A program made the position numbers and the translations under genes. The notes below the pieces were generated by a model that saw nothing but the letters and a program-made list of their open reading frames with translations, did no database searches and was not told the origin of the DNA. Below are positions 8,943 to 19,672 of a stretch of 64,000 bases of DNA, in pieces. Every line of letters begins with the position of its first letter. The first letter of the stretch is position 1. Origin of the DNA: Lasiosphaeris hirsuta (Eukaryota; Ascomycota; Sordariomycetes; Sordariales; Lasiosphaeriaceae); the NCBI GenBank assembly GCA_030549175.1, contig JAUKUA010000008.1, positions 744,001 through 808,000 of the forward strand. Reading direction: 5' to 3'.

Positions 8943-11090
8943 ATGCACGGCCCATGGCATCCGATACTGCACAACTCGCCGCGGCCCAAGAAAGAGGGAG
9001 GCTGGGGGGACTCTAGGCCTCTATACGCTCCGATAATCCCAAACGACTACAGCTGGTATAGACCCCTTGATGTCCTCAAGAAGGAAATCCGCATCATGTT
9101 TCTCGAACCCGAGCCGCTTGGTTCACCCAAGCCCGTCGTCGCGCATGTCTTCAACGCATCACTTTTCGCCGACAACATCCCACGGCTCTACGGCTGCCTC
9201 TCATACTGCTGGGGCAACCCAGAAGTGACAAAGCCCGTGGAGATCAACTATACCGAGAAGTCAAAGGAAACACCAAATGGACTCGTGACATACCGAACAA
9301 ACTTCAACGTCACAACGAACCTAGAAGCAGCTTTACGCGTCCTTCGGGCCACACTATCTCGACCAGTCCTTTGGGCTGACGCGATATGCATCGATCAGAG
9401 TGATCTCGGGGAGAAAGCCTCTCAAGTCCCCCTTATGGCCGAAATTTACAACCAAGCGGTGCAGACCATCATCTGGCTGGGCGAAGCAGATGCGACAACA
9501 AAGATGGTGTTTGACTTTGCGAATCTCCTCACTACCATGGAAGTCAAGCCCAACGAGGTCCATCCAAGCACCAAAGCGGTGGGGATTCAATGTACTCGGC
9601 TGCGCCCGCTTGCCAAAGGCCAGGTACGCTTTACGCGTGAAGAGATCGACTCTGACGAATTTTATACGATGAGATGGGGAATTCAGGCACTCTTGGCCCG
9701 GCCATTTTTCAGGCGTGCTTGGGTTCTTCAAGAAATCGGCCTTGCAGTTTCCAAAGACATTGTGATTCACTGTGGGCAGGCCATGCTCTGGTGGTCAACC
9801 TTTCTGAATCTTCATGCCTTTGAGTGGAGAGCTGCGGCTCAACAGGGCAAGCTCCCAATTGACATGGCAAGAAATAGGAGACTTTTGCTTCCATCGAGCC
9901 AAGACACAGCCTTGGCTCTGGGCTCTCATTACACCCTTCCTGAGATATGGAGCTACATGAGACATAACTGCTCTCATACCAAGCGGGGCAGCATCCTCGA
10001 GCTGATCATCCGCCGGATAGATATCCAGGCGACGGATCCACGTGACCAGATTTTTGCACTCTTTGCCCTCGCCAGAGAATGTCAAGAACAGCCTAATCTA
10101 CACAAGGGTTTCAAACCAAACTACCGTATCACTATCGCCGAGGCTTACCTACGTTTCACTCAAGCCGTCATTGAAACGTCGGGAAATGCCATCGTCTTCT
10201 CTGCCATCGATACATTCAACCCATCACCCACACGCGAGGAACGGGGCCTTCCGTCGTGGGTCCCAGAGTACGACAGGCAGATCAATCTACGCAAGACGTT
10301 TGCCTTTTTAGGGGAAAGGCGATATCAAGCTGCTGGCAGCACCAAACTTGCGCCGCAATGGCCGCACCATGGAACCATCGCCATACAGGCCATCGTTATC
10401 GACCGGATCAGTTCACATCCAGAATTGGGTCCGCACCAGATGTCAGTTCACACCGAGAACCTAAACGACTCGGAGACCGTCGCCCGACTGGCCGCCCACA
10501 GCTTTGACGAGGGGGGAATCAAGCATCTGTGGCAGGTAGCGGACCGTGGGGTCTCACAAAACCCTATTCCAGGCCAAGACCTCATCGAGACGTTTATCTT
10601 GACACTCATTGCCTGCCGGCGCGAGTACTTTGACCGCGATCTGATTCGGAGCGTCCTCGACCTCCCACACATAGTAGCTGACTTTGCGGCCTATTGGCTA
10701 TTCCATTATCCCGACTTTCAATCGTTGCCTGCAACAAGCGCCCTTTATCGCTCCCATGACCATCTGCGTGAACTTGGTTCAACGGGCCGGGCGGGGAGAT
10801 TCGGCCAGCGGCTGTTCTACACCTGCCATGCACGCTCGTTCGTTGTGACTGAGCGTGGCCTGCTTGGGCTTGTGCCTACTGCCACGGTTGCTAAGGACCA
10901 CATTGTGGTGTTTCAGGGAGGAAATGTGCCTTATGTCGTTCGGAGCATATCGCATCCCTCGGACAACATGATGGATGGACGGGCCGGTGTGCTTGTTGGG
11001 GAATGCTATCTGCATGGGAGAATGCAGGGGAGTGCGATGCTGCAGGTTGAGTCCAATGAGCTGGGGTGGGAGAATCTCTGTTTGCACTGA
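8943..11090 (+). CDS. HET-domain (heterokaryon incompatibility) protein 1
   Basis: A single-exon 715-aa protein. The HET domain shows its hallmark blocks in order: YGCLSYCWGN (about residue 83), LWADAICIDQ followed by QVPLMAEIYNQAVQTIIWLG (142-180), RRAWVLQEIG (about 260) and DPRDQIFALFALA (about 365). LPSWVPEYDRQ follows near residue 437, the usual end of the long HET family. HET domains trigger programmed cell death after fusion of genetically different hyphae and are related to TIR domains. The carboxyl half has no known motif. The start at 8943 leaves a 30-residue tail before the domain; a better Kozak ATG at 8955 lies in another frame and leads to an early stop, so the start is slightly uncertain. 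Confidence 0.9.
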   Translation: MHGPWHPILHNSPRPKKEGGWGDSRPLYAPIIPNDYSWYRPLDVLKKEIRIMFLEPEPLGSPKPVVAHVFNASLFADNIPRLYGCLSYCWGNPEVTKPVEINYTEKSKETPNGLVTYRTNFNVTTNLEAALRVLRATLSRPVLWADAICIDQSDLGEKASQVPLMAEIYNQAVQTIIWLGEADATTKMVFDFANLLTTMEVKPNEVHPSTKAVGIQCTRLRPLAKGQVRFTREEIDSDEFYTMRWGIQALLARPFFRRAWVLQEIGLAVSKDIVIHCGQAMLWWSTFLNLHAFEWRAAAQQGKLPIDMARNRRLLLPSSQDTALALGSHYTLPEIWSYMRHNCSHTKRGSILELIIRRIDIQATDPRDQIFALFALARECQEQPNLHKGFKPNYRITIAEAYLRFTQAVIETSGNAIVFSAIDTFNPSPTREERGLPSWVPEYDRQINLRKTFAFLGERRYQAAGSTKLAPQWPHHGTIAIQAIVIDRISSHPELGPHQMSVHTENLNDSETVARLAAHSFDEGGIKHLWQVADRGVSQNPIPGQDLIETFILTLIACRREYFDRDLIRSVLDLPHIVADFAAYWLFHYPDFQSLPATSALYRSHDHLRELGSTGRAGRFGQRLFYTCHARSFVVTERGLLGLVPTATVAKDHIVVFQGGNVPYVVRSISHPSDNMMDGRAGVLVGECYLHGRMQGSAMLQVESNELGWENLCLH

Positions 11091-11549
11091 ATTACTCGGT
11101 GTGTGAGATAGGAAATGGGCAAAACGTAGTCGGACTGAAATCAGCCTCGTAGCAGGCCTTGAGTTGGGACGAAAACAAGGGCACGAGGCAATTCTCGTCA
11201 CAACATCACTCAATCCTCGCATGATAATCTTTCGGGGCTACGCTGACCCTGCCTACCGTTTGGGAAGCAAAACGCGCCTCTAGACAGAGCCACAATTGCC
11301 TTTCAGCCAGCAGGCAAGGGAACACGTGCTGTGCTTACGTCGACCAAGTCTATCAAGACTAGGCCAATTAGATTTAATCATATCCGAACTAGCCGGTCAG
11401 GGATTCGCCCGTCCTGACCTGGAGCCTTGGCCCAGCCGACGGGGCGGGTGCGAAAGCGAACACCATTCCAAAAGAAGCGACTAAAGTTTGGAGAATAGAA
11501 GATTGACGGCATTATCAGAGACAGTGGAGAAAAACATATTTCATATAAG
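11091..11549. other. Intergenic spacer
   Basis: No gene or RNA recognised. It should contain the HET gene 1 terminator and, if the DUF2306 gene is intact, its upstream exons; no matching membrane segments were found here. Confidence 0.4.
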
Positions 11550-12282
11550 ATGTCGAGCTCCAAGGTCATCGAGCTACACATGTTCGTTGCTTCGTTGATT
11601 CTTGCGTTTATCAACATCAAGACGCTGCAGAGCGAGCAGCACCGTGCGTGGATGTTGAGGGCATGGTTATACGAAAGTCTTGCATCCCCCCTTATTCAAA
11701 TCTTGGTCTAACATTGTCAAAGGCCGGTTTCATCATTATTACACTTTGACTTGTCCAAATCATCTCCACCACGCTTTTATCCCTGATAGGTACTTTTCAG
11801 GCAGCCCGCCGCTGCGACCTTTTAGAATTTCTAGTAGAGGATGCAAACAGGACGTTGGAACTCTATCCAGCTTGTGAGCCATATTTCTTGGGCCAGAACC
11901 TTGACCAGTATGCAGTTGTGAACGCAGATCTCACGCACCCCAGCTCTGCGGCAGAAGCTGCTGTTGCCTTGGAGATCTCATTCGAGATGGCTTTGTGGAT
12001 TGCTCTTGCCATACACGCCGTCGGCGTTGAAATCTATGTAAGAGTTTTCTATCGAGGAATAAATATCCAGCGTTGACATTGACCTCTACCCAGTTGCACC
12101 TTACTCCTGCGGAAGCCGAGCGGATTCGACAGGTTTCATATAAACGGCAACTCGAGGCTGGAATGAGAAAACCCGGGCCTGCGGGAATCACAAGCGACCG
12201 GTTTGGGAACGCTAAACCATGGACACCGGACGAGAAAGGACACACCCCGGTTACGCTGCAAGAGTCACACTCGGCTCAGTGA
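11550..12282 (+). pseudogene. DUF2306-type integral membrane protein, carboxyl half only
   Basis: The frame from ATG 11550 reads a hydrophobic segment (MFVASLILAFINIK) then SEQHRAWMLRAW, the most conserved motif of fungal DUF2306 proteins (multi-span membrane proteins of unknown function). A later exon around 11800-12037 has CEPYFLGQNLDQYAVVNADL and a helix EMALWIALAIHAVGVEIY. A clean 56-nt intron (12038-12093, GTAAGA...CAG) leads to LTPAEAERIRQVSYKRQLEA and a stop at 12282, the usual tail. The first membrane spans normally preceding HRAWML are missing upstream, and the middle junction (about 11660-11800) has no obvious intron. Probably a truncated relic. Confidence 0.6.
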
Positions 12283-14207
12283 TAATTCATGATTGAGAAT
12301 TCTCAGATGAGCCTCAAGTAGGTTTTCGGTAGCTCAAAACATTAAAATGAAGGGATCATTGATCTTAGCCCTTGAATGGAAAACAATGGTGAGATAGTTC
12401 AGATTAGTGGTGTAACTTCTCCCGCCTGAGCTCTTGAGAGTGCCTATTGAAGAACGGGGATTCCCATGCTGCAGGGGTTGTAATTCTGTGGGAAAGAAAT
12501 TACGGCCGGAAGCTAACGGCAACGGCGTATAGTGAAGTGAGTTACTTCAAGATCGCCTTATGGGAGGGACACTGCTCATGCCAAGCAAAGTATGACTACT
12601 ATTGTTGTGCTCAATGTTGTCCACATGTTTCATTCAAATCATCAAGCTATGGATGTGGTGGCTCTGAATAATGAACAGTCTCGCCAAAACACACTGGAAC
12701 GACAGTGCTCCACAGTACCCCCCAGCACCTAGTATATCTCCCTCTTTGTGTCAGACTCTTTATCCCTCCCAAGCCTTTGTCGTTTCAGGGCAATCTTCGA
12801 AGAGAGTGACGATTCTAGAGCCAAGGACCGGATCAAATCCCGCAGACATACGCTACAGAGAGCAGATGCTGAAGTACGGACGTGCGCCTGCCGAGTCGCT
12901 ATGGAACTATGTGCAGATAGATAACGTCGGGTGGGTGATGGCAGGAGGCTTATGCAAACCAAGGCAAAAGTACCTGGAGGCGATGTTTGAGACCACGGGA
13001 TGGGGCCATATGCTTGTAAATTTGCCTTTGCTCTGCCGGGCGGCTTCTTTCGTAATGCTGTCAAGTCTTCCGGGTTCAAACTCCAGATAGTTTACTGGTG
13101 TGGAGTTGGGGATAGATTAACAGGGCTCCTCAGGAATAAAAATAGGATAAGTGAGTCTTTACTAGGTATTAGGTTATAATGATATTAGACTTTATGTCGC
13201 AAAATCCGGTGCCAAGCCATCTATGGCCAGAGCGCTCTGGATCTTGAGCGCTCTGGATCTTGAACCCTCTTCTTGAACAATACAGCCAATTCGATCCTGT
13301 GTGATCCTCCACCTGAATGATGTCACACGTTAGGTAGAGTGTAGAAAGCCAGGTAGTCTTTTAAGTAAGCAGAGCTGCCCGGAGGCCGTTATTAACTATT
13401 ACGCCGAATAAGTCGTTTACGAAATGTTTGTCGTATTAACCATACTAAGCCTTTGCTACGTATACTGACGCAAGTAAGAGGATAGCTTTAACTACCTAGA
13501 CTATGAGCCTCGGAACTAGGCCCTTAACCTCTCCAGCCTCATTTTATGGGCCAGAGCTGTGGTGGTGTACTGGTGTCTGCTGCGAATCTCGCATCTTCAT
13601 CTCGTAGTCATGTTCAGTCAACGAATAGCGGTCTCCAATCACGATTGGGTAGCACGACGAGGTTTTTTGTTTATGGTTGGCTGCCCACTAAGAACCTCCT
13701 CAGCAGAATGGTGATCTCCAGAGTCGATAGTAGAGCTGAGAGAGAGTTTCTCCTGTTCGGGACAGCAAGTGTGGCTGTGGCACCACTTGTTGGGCCAACC
13801 GCTCGCCTGTGAGGCCGGCCCGGCCAAGACAACTCGTGTTGGTGCAGAGATCCAGAGGCCTCAAAACATGGCCGGCCAGAATGCCACCAATCAAGTCTCA
13901 AGTTCTGTATTGCATGTTGAGAACCGACTGGAGTTGATTGCACGCGCTAAACGAAATCGCATCAGGAGACTCCAGCTGTGCGGGCCAGGCCAATTGCAAG
14001 GCATTTCGTGTATTCAAGTGACACAAGGCCCGTGACGCAACACAACCCCGCCCGCCATTCCCCGCCGCAGTCCAGTTGCGCTGCGGATAGGCCTCCTGTT
14101 CCTATTTAAGATCTCTCCTCAGCACATCCATTCAGCCCATATCTTCTATTGCTCATATCACCCGGAAACTGCCATCATCCAAAGTGCTAGCTACCGTTCT
14201 GCACACA
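12283..14207. other. Long intergenic region with AT-rich transposon-like relic
   Basis: A 139-codon plus-strand frame at 12671-13090 and a 116-codon frame opposite have no recognised similarity. 13090-13545 is AT-rich with scrambled codons, like RIP-treated repeat DNA, and contains a 17-bp direct duplication (GCGCTCTGGATCTTGA, about 13230-13262). 14103-14109 (TATTTAA), about 100 bp before the zinc-finger ATG, could be a TATA element and is followed by a CT-rich leader. Confidence 0.4.
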
Positions 14208-15431
14208 ATGCCGTCTTGCTGTGGTTGTGCGTTCCCCGACGGCCAGGCGCTCAAGCAGCACCAGGCAGCCAAACATCTCTACAGCTGCCAGCAATGCAAC
14301 CGCTCCTTTGGCACGCAGACCGGTCTTAACGACCACAATCGCGATTGTCATGGTTCACCGTCCCTGAAGGCAGAGAAAAGTCCCAGCGGTACCCAAGCTA
14401 CGGGCCGTCTCATAAAGAACAATGGCGACTGTTATTGCGGCGCCTGCCAGAGGCTCTTCGTCGACTCCGCCGCTCTGACGCAGCATCTCCAGTCCGCCGT
14501 ACACGCCAGCGAGTTCCGGTGCTGCGACTGCGAGCGGAATTTTGTTAGCATGAAGGCGCTCATGCAGCATCTCCGGGACAAGGTTCACAACCCCAGACCG
14601 ACCCGCGCCCAGAACAAGATCCAGACGTGCCAGGAATGCAACCGCCAGTTCCGGAACGAGGAGGCACTGCGCCAGCATCAGTCCTCTAGTATCCATCAGC
14701 CGGCCCGCAGCTTTGGCTGCGCTGCCGGGGGGGCCGGCGGCCAGAGCTGCGGCCGCCGGTTCGGCAGCCCCGCGGCGATGCTGCAGCACCTCGAGAGCGG
14801 GGCGTGCTCGTCGGGCATGGATCGACACAAGCTTAACCTGATGGTACTCCGGAGCGATACAGAGGGCCTCATCAGTAACCCGGCGGGTGCGGTCCAGGGC
14901 CTGCTGGGGGAGGCCACGCGACAGCTTGCCAAGGCGACCAGGTCAGGGGATGCGACGCTTGCTACCGACTCCCGCGATATCGTCTCGTTGCGGTCGGGGA
15001 GCTCGACCGGCGGGGTGATCCTGACGCCGTCGAGCAGCCTCATCTCGTCGTCGCTGTCCTCGCCGATCCTAACGCCCACCTCAGGCTACAGTCCCGCCGT
15101 GACCGTGTTCATCAAGGGAGGAACCCGGTGCGCCTTGTGCCCTCCAACACGCCGCCCGTTCCCGACACCACAGTCCCTCCAGCAGCACCTGCAGTCCCCT
15201 GCGCACGATGCTCGGATCTTCCACTGCCCAGTTTCCACGCCCGCGGTTACGGAGACGGGGCGGCAGGTCAAGCCTATGGTGAAGTGGTTCTCGACGGTGA
15301 GCGGGATGGGCCAGCATGTTGAGAGTGGTGCATGTGCCAAGGGCGGACCCGGTTTCGGTAACGTTCTGAGAAACCTTGAGACACGAGTGAGGGAGGTTGG
15401 GCTGGCGATCAGACTGGCAATATCGGAATAG
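14208..15431 (+). CDS. Multi-C2H2 zinc-finger protein
   Basis: A 407-aa single-exon protein starting at ATG 14208 (MPSCCGCAFP). Fingers in order: CCGCAFPDGQALKQHQAAKH, CQQCNRSFGTQTGLNDHNRD (ending CH), CGACQRLFVDSAALTQHLQS, CCDCERNFVSMKALMQHLRD, CQECNRQFRNEEALRQHQSS. A degenerate finger CGRRFGSPAAMLQHLESGAC, in which Cys replaces the last His, follows, and after a Ser-rich linker come CALCPPTRRPFPTPQSLQQH and a last degenerate unit STVSGMGQHVESGAC. The variant C2H2 spacing with a longer His-to-His gap (H-x5-H) resembles RNA/dsRNA-type or U1-like fingers as much as DNA-binding ones. Location presumably nuclear. Isolated from its neighbours, transcribed alone. Confidence 0.88.
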   Translation: MPSCCGCAFPDGQALKQHQAAKHLYSCQQCNRSFGTQTGLNDHNRDCHGSPSLKAEKSPSGTQATGRLIKNNGDCYCGACQRLFVDSAALTQHLQSAVHASEFRCCDCERNFVSMKALMQHLRDKVHNPRPTRAQNKIQTCQECNRQFRNEEALRQHQSSSIHQPARSFGCAAGGAGGQSCGRRFGSPAAMLQHLESGACSSGMDRHKLNLMVLRSDTEGLISNPAGAVQGLLGEATRQLAKATRSGDATLATDSRDIVSLRSGSSTGGVILTPSSSLISSSLSSPILTPTSGYSPAVTVFIKGGTRCALCPPTRRPFPTPQSLQQHLQSPAHDARIFHCPVSTPAVTETGRQVKPMVKWFSTVSGMGQHVESGACAKGGPGFGNVLRNLETRVREVGLAIRLAISE

Positions 15432-15886
15432 AGAGTAAACAGCATCATTTCCTCTTGAGAGGCAGGATAGAGAATGGGAGAAGGGAGGAGGGGAAGGGGG
15501 TTGTTCCAGTTTTTGTCCTTATCTGCTAGGGAGATGGTGATTCTGTAGCGAGCATCGCAGCCAAGGTAGAACACACGCTCCACAATCCGGAAACTTCAAG
15601 AAGAGTATTATTGTTCTCCAACTTCAAGGCCAGAAGGATTGTCGACTGTGACGTTTTTGCAGCCAGTGAAAGCAGCAGATAGAGTAGATGTTCGAGTATC
15701 TTGACCAGGGCTTGGATGTTGCCCTTTTGCGACAGGCATTGTTGCATTCACCGACTCATTCATGCGAAATTTCATTCATAAGAGCTTATCTTATCTAGGT
15801 CCCTCAAATCTAGTCAAACATTGTGAGTAGGTTGGAGGTTTCGAAGTGATACTGACTGCTCGCTCAACAGATGTGATTAACCCATC
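15432..15886. other. Intergenic region
   Basis: Contains the zinc-finger gene terminator. Nothing else recognised. Confidence 0.4.
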
Positions 15887-16132
15887 CTAGCAGGTGTGGC
15901 ATAGCTTGTTTTCCTTCACATCCATGGAACCCCTCACAGCGCCATCCGGTGCTGGTCCACCCATTGGCAGAATATCATCCAGCGTGACCGCCGGGGCCTG
16001 GTTGCCGGTATCCGTATGTAAACCTTCATAAGCGAATATCCGGGTCTGGGACGTCTGTTGTTGCCAGAGCCTATCGACCTAAGTATGTATGATGGAGGAA
16101 GAACAAGGGGTTTATTTGCACAGTCGTCAGAA
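15887..16132 (-). pseudogene. Tyrosinase carboxyl-terminal remnant
   Basis: On the minus strand from about 16132 one frame reads NPLFFLHHTYL, the copper-B signature of tyrosinases (DPLFxLHH). After a 1-base shift comes VDRLWQQQ (normally DRLWxxWQ), and the frame then stays open through VTLDDILPMGGPAPDGAVRG and KLCHTC to a stop at 15887-15889. The LDD..LPM.G..PD..V..MD...LCY order is the normal end of fungal tyrosinases. The amino-terminal copper-A part is not visible upstream, so this is a relic. Tyrosinases oxidise phenols for melanin synthesis. Confidence 0.7.
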
Positions 16133-16897
16133 TAGCCTCCAGACCACCGGAGACTTAAGTCAGTCTCTGTCTTTGAAGTCTTACGCCCACGCGCCGGTAA
16201 ACACTCCTTCTATTATTCAATACATTTGAATTCTTTATAGTAGCGACCAGGTTCAGTGTTCACAATTTCATATGTGAAATATTTCCAAGTAGGGTGGTAC
16301 CTAACAAATTTAACAGTACGTGTTACCTAGGAATGATTCCTACATCTTGCGCGTCGTCTATATTCTCTCGAAAGGCAGTTTTAGTCGGGTGTACTGAAAA
16401 CGGGCTCTAGGGCTATATATACTGCAGCCGTGTGTAGGATCACTCGATCTCAGGGGAGAATCAGGGAAAGCTCAGGGCAAATCACCCACAGTTCACTGTG
16501 GCTCACGAGTATAAATTGGAATGGCAATTATAAGTACCTAAGTTCGTCTCATAGTACTAGGCTGTAACCTGATGGCCGCATCTGAGCCGCGTTGCTTGCG
16601 TTCCCTCTCAGTCTCCAGCATCCGCGCTGGGGGACATACGGAAAAATTGCTCGAGAGCGAAGGCCCAACGTATTACACACCTGCGGGTGGAGAAGATCTC
16701 CTAAGTCTAACGGATTGTGCAGTCAAAGCCGCCTGGCACATGCAGCTGGACCCATCCGCGAGGTCGCAGACACGGTGAAAGTATTCCCGCTTGGACTGCA
16801 GACTTGGCAACTTCAATTGTGATTGTCAATCATGGGCACTCTAACAACGGTTTTCCTCCAAACAGACTCTACTGCTTTATGCCGTACCACTGATCCT
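16133..16897. other. Intergenic region
   Basis: AT-rich, with two overlapping plus-strand frames near 16572-16822 that look like chance. It may contain remains of the rest of the tyrosinase gene, which I cannot trace. Confidence 0.35.
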
Positions 16898-18222
16898 TCA
16901 ACTTCCCGCCGGCTTGATGCCCATCTTAAAGACGGGACTGTTGTCAAAATTCTCATAGTCGTGGAATGCTGCGGCCTGCAACCTTGAAATTTCCACCTCT
17001 TCACCCCTGGCTACAACGCCCTTGTCGTATTCATCCATGGCATCCTTCAGCGACAACCTACCCTCCTTCACATCCACCATCCGCTTGACGAACTCGTCGG
17101 CATCCTTGATAGCAAGATTCCCGCCCTGACCGCGATGAAAGGTCATACTGTGCGCCGCATCGCCCGCCAGCGTCGCCCTCCCATCCTGGTTATCCCACTT
17201 CTTGGGATGCCAGATGCGCAGCTGGTCCGCCCCAATTGTGATATCATCGGCTAGCCACTCCACCACCGACTTGTACGGATCCGCCCACCCTTCCATATGT
17301 GCGCGCAACCTCTCCAGGCGATTCTCGGAGTTGACCTCATCCTCCTCGCTCGCAATGGGCCAAGTGACTAACACGTAAAACACCCAAGTCGTTGGGCGCT
17401 CCAGGTCAGGTTTGTCGAGGAGAAAGAGGCCCATGTACATGCTCTTGGGATGAGGCGCTACATCGACGCTGGGGTTCATGACGCTGTCCAGCCAGCGGGC
17501 TTTGTCGGCCGGTAGGGTAAAAGGGAAGTTCATGAACGCGTATGGGAGCACTTCTTGCGCGGCAGCCTCCTCGCCGAGGAGACAGCGGCGGACCTGCGAA
17601 GAGCCCCCATCGGCACCAACGACCACGTTGCCCGTCTCGGAGGTGCCGTCAGCAAAGTGGGCGGTCGCTTGGTCCAGCGTGTCGTAGGTCAGGTCAAGGA
17701 GCTTCTTGCCGTGTTGGAGGTTGAGCCCGGAAGAGAGGATGCGCTTGGTCTTTTGGATCTGCATACGGCGAACACCATCCGGGTAGAGGACGCGAATCTT
17801 GATAGCTCCTGTGGCGCCATCGCGAATCAAGACCCCTTGCTCACCAGCCGACGCAACAGGGAGAGATGTGTCGGGCTGGCAGTCCTGCAGCCGGGCCACA
17901 AGATCTGGAGGGAGGAGGCCCTCGAGGAGCGGCAAGGCCCAGCTCAGCGTAATGCCCCAGTTGCGATCGCGTGGTGTGGTTTCACGGTCAACGAGTTGGC
18001 ACGAGATGCTGTGCTAGAAAAGGGGTCAGCCAAGGGCGGAAGGGTCATTGTCTGATGCCGTCTGATGTTGACCGACCTTGCGCAGCCCGTGAGCAATGGC
18101 AAGCCCAGCAAGTCCTGGTATGTTGTCAATATATGCATAAATTCTGAGCTGCTGTGCCTTTCCAACTCACCCGCACCAACCACAATGACGTGGAGAGGCT
18201 TCTCTTCCATCACGGTCCCCAT
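16898..18222 (-). CDS. FAD-dependent monooxygenase (salicylate/PHBH hydroxylase-like)
   Basis: Three exons (18222-18171, 18114-18077, 18013-16898) join through introns of 56 and 63 nt to a 401-aa protein. Splicing restores the dinucleotide-binding motif HVIVVGAGLAGLAIAHGLRK (GxGxxG, about residues 10-30), itself proof of the model. VVGADGGSSQVRR (the DG motif) and ATLAGDAAHSMTFHRGQGGN (the GD motif closing over FAD) follow. Such enzymes use FAD, NAD(P)H and O2 to hydroxylate aromatic or polyketide substrates. The gene is divergent from a class II aldolase across a 441-bp shared promoter, suggesting a common catabolic or secondary-metabolic role. Substrate cannot be told. Confidence 0.9.
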
Positions 18223-18663
18223 TGCTGAGCCCTGGCGTCAGCTTGCGAGCGATGGACGGCAGTGTTGATATTTCACGCTTGGGATTCTCTTGTAGAAGGA
18301 CAAGAGCGCTGTTGCACAATGGATTTACCTCGTTAACCTGTCTTGTGAGGAAAAGAAGTTGGGTTTGGGTTATGGCTTCAAGGTGATCGACATGAAGCCC
18401 CGCTCCAACTTCCGCCAATACCTGCCTAGTGTCCCGCCCAAATACGGACTTCCCCAGATCAGGTCAAATTGGGCCCGTTCGTACCTGACCAAAGGCCCAG
18501 CGAACGCTAGACGGTTTGGGCGCCATGGCGCTGCTGAATCATTCTTCAAGGTGACACAAGAGAATGCTAGCGCGGCAACCCCCTCCTCTCCGACATCTTG
18601 ACCCCTCATCTGGCCGCAAGTCTGATACTCGGGGGCAGCCATCCAACACGCAATCTCTTTACC
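18223..18663. promoter_or_regulatory. Shared divergent promoter region
   Basis: The 441 bp separate the start codons of the monooxygenase (leftward) and the aldolase (rightward). No other gene fits here, so both genes probably draw on it and may be co-regulated. No specific operator was recognised. Confidence 0.5.
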
Positions 18664-19577
18664 ATGGACTGGTACTCTGAAACCCTAGCCTCCAGCGCAG
18701 CTGACTGGAACGTCCAGAGCGTCAGCGATGTGAAGCGCAAGCTCATCACCGCCAACCATATCCTGCACCAGCAGGGCGTTGTTGATGCCTACGGCCACAT
18801 CTCAGTGCGCTGCCCTGGGACGCCAGACCGCTATCTCATGTGCGGGTACATGGCTCCCGGATTGGTAACGTCGCCTGATGATCTCATCGAATACTGGGTC
18901 AAAGACTCATTGCCCACGTCTCCGCTCGCCAAGAAGGGCTACTCGGAGCGCTTCATCCATGGCGAAATGTTCAAAAAGTTCCCCGCCGTGAACTGCGTGG
19001 TGCATAGCCATGCCGAGGCGGTTTTGCCCTACGTTACGAGCGGTGTCCCGTTGATGCCCGTATTTCATATGGCAGGGTTTCTTGGTCAGTATTTCTGCCG
19101 GCTCGTTGAAGGTGTTGGCGGATTCGGTGGTTGACACCAGGTTGGAAAGGCAACGACGTTCCCGTATTCGATATCGGGACTGTGTACAACCCCGGCGAAC
19201 AACAGGACCTCCTCGTCCGGGACTCGCGTCTGGGGAGCGCACTCGCATTCAAGTTCGCAAAAGACGAAACCGAGGTGCCGTCTCCCGAACACTCTGTAGT
19301 CTTGATGAGGGGGCACGGCTACACGACGCATGGAAAAGACATCGAAACGGCTGTGTACCGGGCCATCTACACCAAGGTCAACGCCGGGGTACAGACCAAC
19401 GCCATGCTACTCCGGTCCGCACTACCTTCCACGATAAAGGCAAAGTTTGAGCTCGAGCCGCTGACAGAGGAAATGTGCCATGGCTGCATCAAGATGAACG
19501 AAGGCACGCAGGACAAGCCGTGGAAGCTTTGGGCGGCCGAGGTAGAAAAATCGGCTTTGTACGTTAACCGCGGATGA
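18664..19577 (+). CDS. Class II aldolase/adducin-family protein
   Basis: Two exons (18664-19084 and 19141-19577) around a 56-nt intron give 285 aa. The start at 18664 has a good context (ACCATGG). Motifs: NHILHQQGVVDAYGHISVRC near the amino end; VVHSHAEAVLPY, which supplies the first two metal-binding His; and LMRGHGYTTHGKDIETAVYR, which supplies the third. Bacterial relatives such as fuculose-1-phosphate aldolase use zinc for retro-aldol cleavage; fungal members with this architecture are mostly uncharacterised and may act as decarboxylases or aldolases on small hydroxy acids. It shares a promoter region with the FAD monooxygenase and is convergent with the DUF5519 gene (95 bp apart). Confidence 0.9.
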
Positions 19578-19672
19578 ACAAGCCTGCTTGCACCGCCATC
19601 TTTGAGATGCGGAAAGTACCTTGGGCTAGTACAGTACCCCCTCGTTGAAAGAGTCTTGAGCTCGCGAAACCC

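Noticed and set aside
12671..13090. 139-codon plus-strand ORF
   Set aside because: No motif, an equally long ORF on the other strand, and no promoter or intron signal.
14355..15583. Several minus-strand ORFs opposite the zinc-finger gene
   Set aside because: GC-rich antisense shadows without domain motifs.
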